6,050 bases of DNA, taken from positions 25,372 through 31,421 of the forward strand of contig PBXF01000013.1 in NCBI GenBank assembly GCA_002727515.1. The letters run 5' to 3'. The notes beneath the pieces were generated by a model, which was given only the letters and a program-made list of their open reading frames with translations, was not told where the DNA came from and made no database searches. This document shows, piece after piece, positions 1 to 6,050 of the stretch; position 1 is the stretch's first letter, and each line of letters starts with the position of its first letter. A program made the position numbers and the translations under genes. The DNA comes from Methanobacteriota archaeon. Lineage in GTDB: Archaea; Thermoplasmatota; Poseidoniia; Poseidoniales; Poseidoniaceae.

Positions 1-2249
1 GAATCCAAAACGTTGACTCCGTACCATGTGCCATTTGGAACATAAATATCAGCGTCTACAAATCCATATCCCAGGTCATGAGGAGTAATCAGAGGTGTTG
101 ACCACTTCCCTTCTGTTAGGAACCAATCGACTTCAAGACCAATATCATCGACATACCAACCGGCATCTGATATAATTGAATCACTCATCATCGTGAATTT
201 GAAAGATACATTGTTACCTGATAAATTTGACACATCGTACGACATGTTCATCCATGATACCGATGTACTAGAACATGAGAATATACTGCCTGCTTGGCTA
301 CCATCCCATACGTCAACAGTAGTGCCTCCGAACGATATTTGTCCATCATACCAATTAGTCCCATTTGCATAATTGACATATGCTTGATTCCATGCTCCAT
401 TGTTTACTGAAACATATAGTGCCCCGCCATCATAACCAGACTCAGCACACATCCAGTGTTTCCAAATGAAACTAGAACTTGCACCTAGAGGTATGTAGTA
501 TTGAGGTGTGATTAATGAATTATCAGAACTACTATCATAATCTCCACACTGATTAGTAGCAAATCCAAGGCTTGCTGATGGATAAGAAGTCGGGCCTCCT
601 GTAAAGTTGGAACAAAGTGCCCCAAATTCCCAACCAGTTTGACCTGCAGTATTCTGAACCGTCCAAGAACCCGGAGGTAAGGCAGGAGAGTCCTCAAAAT
701 CGTCTAAGATCGAAAGGCCTCCTGTGCCAATCAGAATAAATGACCAGTCATCTGCAGCCCCATTAACGCCGTAATGATTAGCGGCGGATGAATTATCTAA
801 ATTGTATGTAGATAATGCTGTTCCATTTGAGTCAACAACTTTGAACCAGTCGACAGTTAAACCTTCTACATTATCCGTTGGGGAGCCTGAAGTAACTGAA
901 CCATCTGTTTGAACCAGATATCTCAATTGCACGGTAGTATTCAAGCCAATCATAGTGCTGGGAATTGCAAAATCGAGAGTTACAAACCCACCCGATTGGT
1001 CACCTAAAGTCGTTCCATTAGGCAGAGTGTATCCGTAACCTGGGATTGCCCCTGTTCTTGAACGGCAAGATGTTGTTGTGGAGCCATTGGAACCGCTGGA
1101 TGAAATATCTGTCCAAGTTGCTCCATTGTTACTTGACATTTCAATACAAAAATTATCAAAAGTTGAACCTTCTAAATCCCATTCAAGTCTTGTTTGTATA
1201 TTGGCTCCTGTAGTAGTCCCAGAAAGATTGACATCTATTTCCAACGCAGCTTCAGCATTATTACTGTAACCGCATGTTCCTGTATTTACATAGCACCCGT
1301 GATGCCAGAAACCAACAGAATTACCGACGTTTGTGATTCGTATATCATCGATAAACCAACCTGGTCTAGCGGTGTTGTTGCTATCTGTCCAAACTACAGA
1401 GCGAATCTCCATGCTAGTAGCGTTTTGAATTCCGGTTAGATTATCTAAATTGAATACTGATGTTACCCAACCACTATGGTTGCCGTCACCAAATACACCA
1501 AAACTTGAGTTGTTTACTCCATTGGGCAAACTGGCATTAGCAGATATTGTGTGAGGATAACCGTTATTTGGCTCTAAATATGTCCAGTTGCCACCGTTCA
1601 ATTTGTATTCAATCCACCCACCGTCAGAAGAATCAAAATGATGCCAGTGGTCAAATGTTAGATTGAAATTACTTATTGGACTTGGTAGATTGAAACTAGG
1701 AGATGTCAAAGTTCCGTAAGAATTAGCAGGTAAACCTTGACCAGGTAGAGTTGCCGCAACTACGCCTCCAGATGAAGCAGCTGCGGGAACTGATCCGTGT
1801 GCCAGTGTTCGGGTCGCTCCAGAAACGGTTCCACCCAATGTTGAAGGGTTGGCAGGTGACCAAATGTTACCCGAGTGTGACCAAAAGCTCGAAAATTGCA
1901 ATACAGCAGCTGAAAATGTATCAACATTAGAAACGGCACTATCAGGAGCCAGGGATATCGCTCCAGAGAATTTGTCAGTGGTGGTATTCGACATCATACC
2001 CGCAGAAAAATTGGTTGCTGAAGAGTCATGATTCCATGTTAAACCCGAACCATCTTCAAGATAACCGCTTTCATCAACGTGCAACCAAGCATCAATTACA
2101 GTCGCATTACCTGGCACTTGAAATGAATCTGAAACTGAATCATTCGTGCCACTGAGGCTTGAACTTCCGTTCCAGTTACTAATTCCAGCGGATGCCAGAC
2201 TAGTAGCCATTAGGATTGTTAGAAAAATCGCTGCGACAGGTTTCGACAT
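1..2249 (-). CDS. Large secreted/surface protein with three MAM- or M6-like beta-sandwich modules (3' end outside window)
   Basis: Translation from the ATG at 2249 is uninterrupted for 749 codons and leaves the window at its left edge, so the C-terminus is missing. Residues 1-22 form a signal peptide: MSKP, then a hydrophobic stretch ending in SLASAG. Three related modules follow, with cores at about residues 199-305, 355-471 and 594-705. Each has an aromatic-rich strand with W, then an NGG/NNG-x(1,2)-W turn, and ends in a strand of the form G-W-F/Y-I/V-D-D-I (297-305 and 697-705) or G-L-T-V-D-W-F (463-469). This pattern resembles the MAM-like / immune-inhibitor-A C-terminal / choice-of-anchor J folds of exported proteins, which bind glycans or other ligands. 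No protease HExxH motif is seen in the visible part. N-x-S/T sequons are abundant, as in archaeal surface glycoproteins. The protein is probably exported and displayed or released for adhesion or polymer binding; the specific ligand is unknown. Family assignment is by motif memory only. Confidence 0.88.
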   Translation of the reverse strand, partial: MSKPVAAIFLTILMATSLASAGISNWNGSSSLSGTNDSVSDSFQVPGNATVIDAWLHVDESGYLEDGSGLTWNHDSSATNFSAGMMSNTTTDKFSGAISLAPDSAVSNVDTFSAAVLQFSSFWSHSGNIWSPANPSTLGGTVSGATRTLAHGSVPAAASSGGVVAATLPGQGLPANSYGTLTSPSFNLPSPISNFNLTFDHWHHFDSSDGGWIEYKLNGGNWTYLEPNNGYPHTISANASLPNGVNNSSFGVFGDGNHSGWVTSVFNLDNLTGIQNATSMEIRSVVWTDSNNTARPGWFIDDIRITNVGNSVGFWHHGCYVNTGTCGYSNNAEAALEIDVNLSGTTTGANIQTRLEWDLEGSTFDNFCIEMSSNNGATWTDISSSGSNGSTTTSCRSRTGAIPGYGYTLPNGTTLGDQSGGFVTLDFAIPSTMIGLNTTVQLRYLVQTDGSVTSGSPTDNVEGLTVDWFKVVDSNGTALSTYNLDNSSAANHYGVNGAADDWSFILIGTGGLSILDDFEDSPALPPGSWTVQNTAGQTGWEFGALCSNFTGGPTSYPSASLGFATNQCGDYDSSSDNSLITPQYYIPLGASSSFIWKHWMCAESGYDGGALYVSVNNGAWNQAYVNYANGTNWYDGQISFGGTTVDVWDGSQAGSIFSCSSTSVSWMNMSYDVSNLSGNNVSFKFTMMSDSIISDAGWYVDDIGLEVDWFLTEGKWSTPLITPHDLGYGFVDADIYVPNGTWYGVNVLD
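135..1655 (-). repeat. Three diverged protein modules inside the secreted protein
   Basis: The module cores lie at 1335-1655, 837-1187 and 135-470 on the minus strand. Shared landmarks in order are an H/E-W dipeptide in a hydrophobic strand, an acidic/glycine turn, an NGG/NNG turn followed by W, and a closing W-x-x-D or V-D-W strand. Modules 1 and 3 match best (HW then DGG then N-G-x-W then GW-x-x-DDI). Module 2 has extra cysteines and ends in VDW instead of VDDI. The cores are 107-117 residues long, but the linkers between them are unequal, so this is old protein-level duplication and not a DNA tandem repeat. Confidence 0.6.
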
Positions 2250-2265
2250 AGTTTGCACTAGACCA

Positions 2266-2284
2266 CCGTACCCTACGGGTACGG
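2266..2284 (-). promoter_or_regulatory. Perfect inverted repeat in leader of the secreted protein gene (operator or 5' mRNA hairpin)
   Basis: CCGTACCC-TAC-GGGTACGG is an 8-bp perfect dyad with a 3-base centre, ending 16 bases before the ATG at 2249. With the TATA box at 2308-2316, transcription is expected to start near 2286, so the dyad sits at the very start of the message. It could be an operator for a dimeric regulator that blocks initiation, or a hairpin at the mRNA 5' end. A GGTGGT stretch touching its 3' edge (minus strand) could serve as a weak ribosome site. No U-run follows on either strand, so it is not a standard intrinsic terminator. Confidence 0.5.
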
Positions 2285-2307
2285 CCGAACCTATGAACTA
2301 TGCCCTG

Positions 2308-2320
2308 AAATATAAATTTC
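2308..2320 (-). promoter_or_regulatory. Probable BRE/TATA promoter of the secreted protein gene
   Basis: On the minus strand this reads GAAA then TTTATATTT, close to the archaeal BRE plus TATA-box arrangement. It lies about 60-70 bases before the ATG at 2249 and only a few bases after the 3' end of tRNA-Thr. That would give a leader of roughly 35-40 nt. Cotranscription with the tRNA cannot be excluded, because no poly-T terminator separates them. Confidence 0.5.
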
Positions 2321-2323
2321 AAG

Positions 2324-2395
2324 AGCCACCAGCGAGGATCGAACTCGCGACCTCCTCATTACCAATGAGGTGCTATACCACTAAGCCATGGTGGC
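2324..2395 (-). tRNA. tRNA-Thr, anticodon GGU
   Basis: The 72-nt gene folds as a full cloverleaf. The acceptor is GCCACCA/TGGTGGC (7 bp), the D arm has a 3-bp stem GCT/AGC and a loop containing GTGG, and the anticodon stem is CCTCA/TGAGG with loop TTGGTAA (anticodon GGT at 2361-2363). The T arm is GCGAG/CTCGC with loop TTCGATC. The discriminator base is T, usual for archaeal tRNA-Thr. The next bases are CTTG, so CCA is not encoded and must be added after transcription. It reads ACC and ACU codons. Confidence 0.95.
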
Positions 2396-2420
2396 GTGAT
2401 TGTGGCGACCTACCATTTCG

Positions 2421-2429
2421 ATATAACCG
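2421..2429 (-). promoter_or_regulatory. Box A promoter element of tRNA-Thr
   Basis: The minus strand reads CGGTTATAT, beginning 34 bases before the first tRNA base. The same CGGTTAWAY string occurs on the plus strand 35 bases before tRNA-Ser, at 2464-2472. Matching sequence and spacing in front of two unrelated tRNAs, pointing in opposite directions, argue that this is the TATA-like box used by archaeal TBP/TFB. Confidence 0.6.
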
Positions 2430-2463
2430 ATTCGGATTCAAAATATTGCTATCGCAACCGTTT

Positions 2464-2472
2464 CGGTTAAAC
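2464..2472 (+). promoter_or_regulatory. Box A promoter element of tRNA-Ser
   Basis: CGGTTAAAC begins 35 bases before the tRNA-Ser 5' end and matches the tRNA-Thr box. It is embedded in a small dyad, CCGTTT-CGGTT-AAACGG (2458-2474), which the tRNA-Thr promoter lacks, so the dyad may be fortuitous. Confidence 0.6.
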
Positions 2473-2498
2473 GGAAGATGTGTGTCGGCGGAGTTGCA

Positions 2499-2584
2499 GC
2501 CGAGATCGCATAGCCTGGTAGTGCGCGCGACTGGAAATCGCGTGGGCCTGTCCCTCGGGAGTTCAAATCTCTCTCTCGGCGCCA
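2499..2584 (+). tRNA. tRNA-Ser, anticodon GGA, CCA encoded
   Basis: This is a class II tRNA. The acceptor is GCCGAGA/TCTCGGC (7 bp), the D arm contains the archaeal-looking TAGCCTGG, and the anticodon stem is CGCGA/TCGCG with loop CTGGAAA (anticodon GGA at 2533-2535). The long variable arm spans 2543-2556 with a GGG/CCC stem. The T arm is GGGAG/CTCTC with loop TTCAAAT. The long variable arm and G discriminator (2581) are serine identity elements. CCA is encoded at 2582-2584, unlike the neighbouring tRNA-Thr. It reads UCC and UCU codons. Confidence 0.95.
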
Positions 2585-2723
2585 CAATTCCCGTCTTCGA
2601 ATTTTACTTAGTAAGTGATTTGATTGAGTAGACCAAAATAAAGGTACTAAGAGTAATATTTTTGATAAAGTTAGCTTATTTACAGTGCCAATTTAGTACT
2701 TAATTTAACTCAAACCAACCGAA
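2585..2723. other. Spacer between tRNA-Ser and the three-gene cluster, holding the likely operon promoter
   Basis: This 139-base AT-rich spacer has no ORF or RNA gene that I can support. A short TTTT at 2602-2605 may terminate tRNA-Ser. Two TATA-like candidates for the downstream cluster are CTTATTTAC at 2675-2683, giving a start near 2705, and TACTTAATTTA at 2697-2707, giving a start near 2725-2730. The second would favour either leaderless translation from 2724 or a short leader before the alternative ATG at 2757. A small 11-base palindrome, ACTTAGTAAGT (2606-2616), is also present, with no clear role. Confidence 0.4.
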
Positions 2724-3887
2724 ATGACTCAAAGGGGGAAATACCCAGCGTGTATCATGGCGGAGGTGGTTATCTCAGATTCTGCCATCCTAGATGCAGA
2801 ACATGGTGAAATGCCATTCCGTCTTAGAGACATAGATCTGCACAAAAAATTTGGGGACTTACACCCATCACTTGCGAATTTAGATAGATTTAGAAAAGAA
2901 TGGAAATTTCAATTCAAATTATTACGTCATGAGTGGAGTCAGCCTCATTACCTAACCTTTCTGACAGGAGTTACTGCTTTTCTTTTAGGTTCAGTGTCAC
3001 CTGAAATATATGCAGGTGGCGACCCTAGTGCAGGAGGCCTGGCAGGGCTATCCTCGATTTCCGGATTTTCATTCTTCCAACTTATCTTATCGGGGATTTT
3101 GTGGTTATGGTTCTTCGTTCAAATTTCAGTCAATTTCCCAATAATGAAGGGACACATAGTCAATATTGTTTTGATATGGTCTTCGATATTTGGATCTCAA
3201 ATAGTCCTGCACATTAATTCTCCAAATTTCCCCGTAGATTCAGATTTTGGTGATGCATTAGGAGGAATTATTCTTGCTTCAGTGGGTTTCTTTTTCACAT
3301 ACTTCTTTTGGAAGGCTGTAACAGAAACAAGAGACCTGCACGTTCAAGAAAATCATGTTCACACTGATGTCAGAGTTATGGAAGAAGCGATGGAAGAACA
3401 CAGTTTGTATGCATGGTCTGCATTAGTTATTTTTTGGAACGGTTTGATGTTATTGAATGGGTGGTCAGGAGCTCACTTCATAGCAGATAGAGTGGTTGTT
3501 GATTATTCGATTTATGCTATTCATTTAATCACTGGAATAATACTGATTTATGTTTTAATGCATATTCTTTGGTTCCCTCAAAGAATGCTTGGGGAAGGTG
3601 CGAAAATTAAAACCAAAGCAGCAATGGCTGCAGAAGCAGATTTACTTGAGGGAGTGATAATACCATTAGAAGGCCTTTGCCCTGCGTGTGGTGCGATGAA
3701 TCCAATATCAAGGTCATCTGATGGTGACGCATTAGTTGATTGCCCAACAACTGATTGTAACGAAAGAGGCGTCCCAGGGCAAAAATGCGCAAGTTGTGAT
3801 GTCGAATTCCCTTCAAGATACACTTGCTTGGAATGCGGGGTAAATAGCCCAGTTGTAGATTATCTTAGTGATTCGGAGGCATGGTAA
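2724..3887 (+). CDS. Six-helix membrane protein with C-terminal double zinc ribbon, function unknown
   Basis: The 387-residue protein is not one I recognise. A soluble, charged N-terminus (1-74) precedes six hydrophobic helices at about 75-97, 114-137, 144-164, 177-199, 228-250 and 261-284. The basic segments (RFRKEWKF near 55-62, the segment after helix 6 near 287-298) suggest both termini are cytoplasmic. The cytoplasmic loop 200-227 is acidic and histidine-rich (H206, H211, H213, H226). The tail carries eight cysteines: C319/C322, C340/C345, C355/C358 and C368/C371, enough for two zinc sites of the zinc-ribbon type. The gene overlaps the desulfurase-like gene at TAATG, so the two are probably translationally coupled. 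The tail may recruit a partner or sense metal or thiol state; that is inference. The ATG at 2724 has no Shine-Dalgarno but suits leaderless initiation; the ATG at 2757 (MAEVV...) is a real alternative. Confidence 0.85.
   Translation: MTQRGKYPACIMAEVVISDSAILDAEHGEMPFRLRDIDLHKKFGDLHPSLANLDRFRKEWKFQFKLLRHEWSQPHYLTFLTGVTAFLLGSVSPEIYAGGDPSAGGLAGLSSISGFSFFQLILSGILWLWFFVQISVNFPIMKGHIVNIVLIWSSIFGSQIVLHINSPNFPVDSDFGDALGGIILASVGFFFTYFFWKAVTETRDLHVQENHVHTDVRVMEEAMEEHSLYAWSALVIFWNGLMLLNGWSGAHFIADRVVVDYSIYAIHLITGIILIYVLMHILWFPQRMLGEGAKIKTKAAMAAEADLLEGVIIPLEGLCPACGAMNPISRSSDGDALVDCPTTDCNERGVPGQKCASCDVEFPSRYTCLECGVNSPVVDYLSDSEAW
3875..3879 (+). promoter_or_regulatory. Shine-Dalgarno site that decides the start of the desulfurase-like gene
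   Basis: GGAGG sits 7 bases before the ATG at 3887 but only 1 base before the in-frame ATG at 3881. Normal spacing therefore favours 3887, which overlaps the upstream TAA by one base (TAATG). Confidence 0.7.
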
Positions 3888-5101
3888 TGTTTAACAAATT
3901 AAGGGATGATTTTCCCACATTGACAGGAGATAATGCTCCTATTTATCTCGACAATGCGTGTATGACCCTTAGACCGAGGCAAGTAATTGATGCCATTCGC
4001 TCATACTATGAAGAATCACCAGGTTGTGGTGGCCGTTCTGTACACAGATACGCAACTACTGTATCAAGAAAAATGATGAATTGTCGCAGAACCCTTACAG
4101 AACTGTTCAATGGCGAGGATACCAAAGAAATGATTTTCACAAAAAACGCTACTCATTCACTTAATCAAGTAGCTAAAGGTCTGTCTTGGGAAAAAGGTGA
4201 CATAATTCTTACCACTGATAGAGAACACAATTCAAATTTAGTACCTTGGCTTCAATTAGAGGAAGAAAAAGGTGTTGACCATAGGGTTGTTACGTCAAAT
4301 GATGATAATACATTCAATCTTGAAAATTTTGAGAACGCTTGCGCAGAAGCAGGTAAAAACCTCAAAATGGTTTCACTATCACATGTAGGGAATTTGGATG
4401 GAATCGAAACTCCTGTCAAAGAAGCAACAAAAATTGCCAAAGATTTCGATGCACTTGTTTGTATTGACGCTGCTCAATCAACACCACACATGAAGGTCGA
4501 TGTTCAAGATCTTGGTATCGATTTTATGGCATTTTCAATCCACAAAATGATGGGTCCATCTGGAATGGGAGGACTATGGGGGAAATATGACCTTCTCAAA
4601 GATATGAGATCAATTCAATCCGGAGGAAGTACTGTTGAAACTTCACATTATGATTCGTTATCATGGTCAAACCCACCCGAGAGATTCGAAGGCGGATTAG
4701 GTAATTATGCGGGAATTCTCGGAACAAATGCCGCAGTAGATTACATTTCAAAAATCGATTTAGACATGGTTCATGAACACGAAGTCAAACTCAATAAAAT
4801 AATGACCTCGATAGTAAAGGACGTTGATGGAATCAATATAATTGGTCCGCAAGATGCAAGCCTTCGAGGAGGTATATGCTCATTATTATTAGACAACATT
4901 GATGCACACGACATTGCAATATTGCTGGATGAAGCTGCAGGAGTTATGGTTCGCAGTGGGATGCATTGTGTTCATTCATGGTTCAACAACAAAGGATTAA
5001 ACAGAGGCTCCCTACGAGCAAGTGCATACCTGTACAATACAGAAGACGAAGTAAAGTTGTTCGCCGATACACTTGTTGAAGCAGTAGAAGCCTTGGGATG
5101 A
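3887..5101 (+). CDS. Class V aminotransferase, SufS/Csd-like cysteine desulfurase
   Basis: The 404-residue, PLP-dependent fold-type I enzyme has the usual length for SufS. Counting from this start, the landmarks are YLDNA (21-25), an EHNSNLVPW segment with the PLP-stacking His114, the IDAAQS motif with Asp194 binding the pyridine nitrogen, SIHKMMGPSGMGGLWG with Schiff-base Lys220, and RSGMHC with Cys361 at the position of the persulfide-forming cysteine. These support removal of sulfur from cysteine to give alanine and an enzyme persulfide, feeding Fe-S cluster or other sulfur pathways. Unlike textbook SufS, the N-terminal motif reads DNACMT instead of DNAATT, and the usual NVHRG is replaced by a CGGRSVHR segment. 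It may therefore be a distinct archaeal branch, and the substrate is uncertain. No SufB, SufC, SufD or SufE gene is visible nearby. It is coupled to the upstream membrane protein gene and followed 4 bases later by a protease gene. An ATG at 3881 would add two residues but has poor ribosome-site spacing. Confidence 0.92.
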   Translation: MFNKLRDDFPTLTGDNAPIYLDNACMTLRPRQVIDAIRSYYEESPGCGGRSVHRYATTVSRKMMNCRRTLTELFNGEDTKEMIFTKNATHSLNQVAKGLSWEKGDIILTTDREHNSNLVPWLQLEEEKGVDHRVVTSNDDNTFNLENFENACAEAGKNLKMVSLSHVGNLDGIETPVKEATKIAKDFDALVCIDAAQSTPHMKVDVQDLGIDFMAFSIHKMMGPSGMGGLWGKYDLLKDMRSIQSGGSTVETSHYDSLSWSNPPERFEGGLGNYAGILGTNAAVDYISKIDLDMVHEHEVKLNKIMTSIVKDVDGINIIGPQDASLRGGICSLLLDNIDAHDIAILLDEAAGVMVRSGMHCVHSWFNNKGLNRGSLRASAYLYNTEDEVKLFADTLVEAVEALG

Positions 5102-5105
5102 TTAG

Positions 5106-6050
5106 ATGCAGCCAGAAATCCAATCTGCTATAATTGAAGAAAATGAGATGGATTTTATCAAATTACTAACTGTTATATCTACTAGTGTAATAGTTGTAAT
5201 CTCGTTGTGGTTTATTTTCAGTGATTCACTAATTACCTATGGCCCTGAAAGCATGGTTCTTGAGCAAGAAAAGAAATTCGAAAACCTTGTTCAATATGAT
5301 GAAGTCGATTATTTGTCGGGTAAAGGAGTATCTGTTTGTATCGTAGATTCCGGAATTGAAGATAGTCATCCAGACTTAGAAGGAATTAACTTAGAGGGTT
5401 GGACTGATTTCATAGGAAACAAGCCTAAACCATACGATGATAATGGTCACGGTACTATGATGGCTGGCATCTTAGCGGCAGATGGTGAATTAACAGGTGT
5501 CGCAAGAGATGTTGACTTATACATTGCAAAGGCTCTCTCTGAAAATGGAACTGGTAGCGATACAGTTGTTGCTCAAGCGATAGATTGGTGTATCAACCAA
5601 AATGTGAATATAATCTCATTATCCTTGGGCGGTGCAGCAAATGTTGCCTCGATAATTTTTGGAGATGCTGTAGAAAATGCAGTAGATGATGCTTATGATG
5701 CAGGAATTGTTGTAGTTGCTGCTGCTGGCAATGATGGACAGAATGATGATGGTGATGTAGCATCTCCTGGAACGGTTGACACTGTAATTTGCGTGGGAGG
5801 AGTTGACAGCGACGGCAATATTTGGGAGGGATCCTCAATAGGCGATAACAATGGGCGAATACTACCTTTGCCTGTTCTTTTACCAAGGAATGACCCTGAT
5901 AGGAAACCAGAAGTCGTAGCACCAGGGGATGATGTTCCAGTAATAATGGTCGGTGATTCATGGGGTCTTTCTTCAGGAACAAGTGCTGCAACGGTGTATG
6001 TTACCGGGGCAGTTGCTCTGATGTTTGAAAATAATCCTAACCTCATGGAC
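5106..6050 (+). CDS. Membrane-anchored subtilisin-family (S8) serine protease, 3' end outside window
   Basis: The first 315 residues are visible and the frame is open at the right edge. A hydrophobic segment at about 17-38, after an acidic N-terminus, is an uncleaved anchor or a signal peptide. The S8 domain starts near residue 72. The catalytic triad is complete: Asp81 in VDSGI, His115 in NGHGT, and Ser293 in SSGTSAAT; the oxyanion-hole Asn209 lies in AAAGND. The domain is therefore expected to be active outside the cytoplasmic membrane. Only about 35 residues separate the anchor from the domain, so there is no room for a typical I9 propeptide. The serine motif is unusual: GTSAATVYV lacks the Met and Pro of the common GTSMAxPxV. 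An insertion with PLPVLLPRNDPDRKPEVVAPG (split here as residues 253-273) precedes the serine. The start at 5106 lies 4 bases after the upstream stop, suggesting cotranscription. A weak GGGATGAT ribosome site precedes it. Met15 is a later possible start. Confidence 0.9.
   Translation, partial: MQPEIQSAIIEENEMDFIKLLTVISTSVIVVISLWFIFSDSLITYGPESMVLEQEKKFENLVQYDEVDYLSGKGVSVCIVDSGIEDSHPDLEGINLEGWTDFIGNKPKPYDDNGHGTMMAGILAADGELTGVARDVDLYIAKALSENGTGSDTVVAQAIDWCINQNVNIISLSLGGAANVASIIFGDAVENAVDDAYDAGIVVVAAAGNDGQNDDGDVASPGTVDTVICVGGVDSDGNIWEGSSIGDNNGRILPLPVLLPRNDPDRKPEVVAPGDDVPVIMVGDSWGLSSGTSAATVYVTGAVALMFENNPNLMD

Noticed and set aside
512..697. Minus-strand 61-codon ORF
   Set aside because: It lies in another frame inside the secreted protein gene, whose own frame is unbroken here.
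1078..2031. Plus-strand ORFs of 60-81 codons
   Set aside because: They are antisense to the continuous 749-codon secreted protein frame, have no ribosome site, and show no recognisable protein features.
2373..2585. Minus-strand 70-codon ORF
   Set aside because: The RERFELPRDRPTRFPVARTTRL peptide region is the usual spurious translation antisense to a tRNA-Ser gene.
2606..2616. Palindrome ACTTAGTAAGT as an operator or terminator
   Set aside because: It has only 5-bp AT-rich arms and no T-run after it; such short palindromes are expected by chance.
2146..2631. Plus-strand 161-codon ORF across the tRNA region
   Set aside because: It includes the RIELATSSLPMRC-type peptide that arises when the antisense strand of a tRNA is translated, and it covers both tRNA genes and the start of the secreted protein gene.
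5725..5765. GAT/GGT-rich stretch as a microsatellite
   Set aside because: It is an in-frame Asp/Gly/Asn-rich loop just after the oxyanion-hole asparagine of the subtilase, with irregular spacing.
5593..6046. Two minus-strand ORFs, one rich in His and Gln
   Set aside because: They lie opposite the subtilase frame. The His/Gln bias comes from GATGATGGTGATG-like codons of the real gene read in antisense.

Overview
The window looks like a piece of an archaeal genome, most plausibly a marine planktonic euryarchaeon of the Poseidoniales (Marine Group II) type. The reasons are archaeal-style promoters (TATA-like boxes about 25-35 bases upstream of RNA and protein genes), a class II tRNA-Ser of archaeal appearance, frequent AGA/AGG and ATA codons, a sequon-rich giant secreted protein, and a membrane-anchored subtilase. 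The lineage is an inference from style; no marker gene in the window fixes it.

Layout: a divergent arrangement around two tRNA genes. On the minus strand, tRNA-Thr(GGU) (2324-2395) is followed by the start of a large secreted protein gene (start codon at 2249). That gene stays open for 749 codons and runs off the left edge. Its visible part has a signal peptide and three related beta-sandwich modules, each closing with a W-x-x-D-type strand. Between the tRNA and this gene lie a TATA box and a perfect 8-bp-stem inverted repeat placed where transcription should start.

On the plus strand, tRNA-Ser(GGA) with an encoded CCA end (2499-2584) is followed by a 139-base spacer and then a tight three-gene cluster. 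It encodes a six-helix membrane protein with a C-terminal pair of zinc-binding cysteine clusters (2724-3887), a PLP-dependent class V aminotransferase / SufS-like cysteine desulfurase (3887-5101), and an N-terminally anchored S8 subtilisin-family serine protease (5106 to the right edge, incomplete). Stop and start codons overlap in TAATG between the first two, and only 4 bases separate the second and third, so the three are probably one operon.

The two tRNA genes share a CGGTTAWAY box at almost the same distance (34 and 35 bases) from their first base, which explains the only obvious repeat in the divergent spacer. The most interesting points are the membrane zinc-ribbon / desulfurase / subtilase gene combination, and the symmetrical element at the presumed transcription start of the surface protein gene. 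No CRISPR array, insertion sequence or phage signature is visible.
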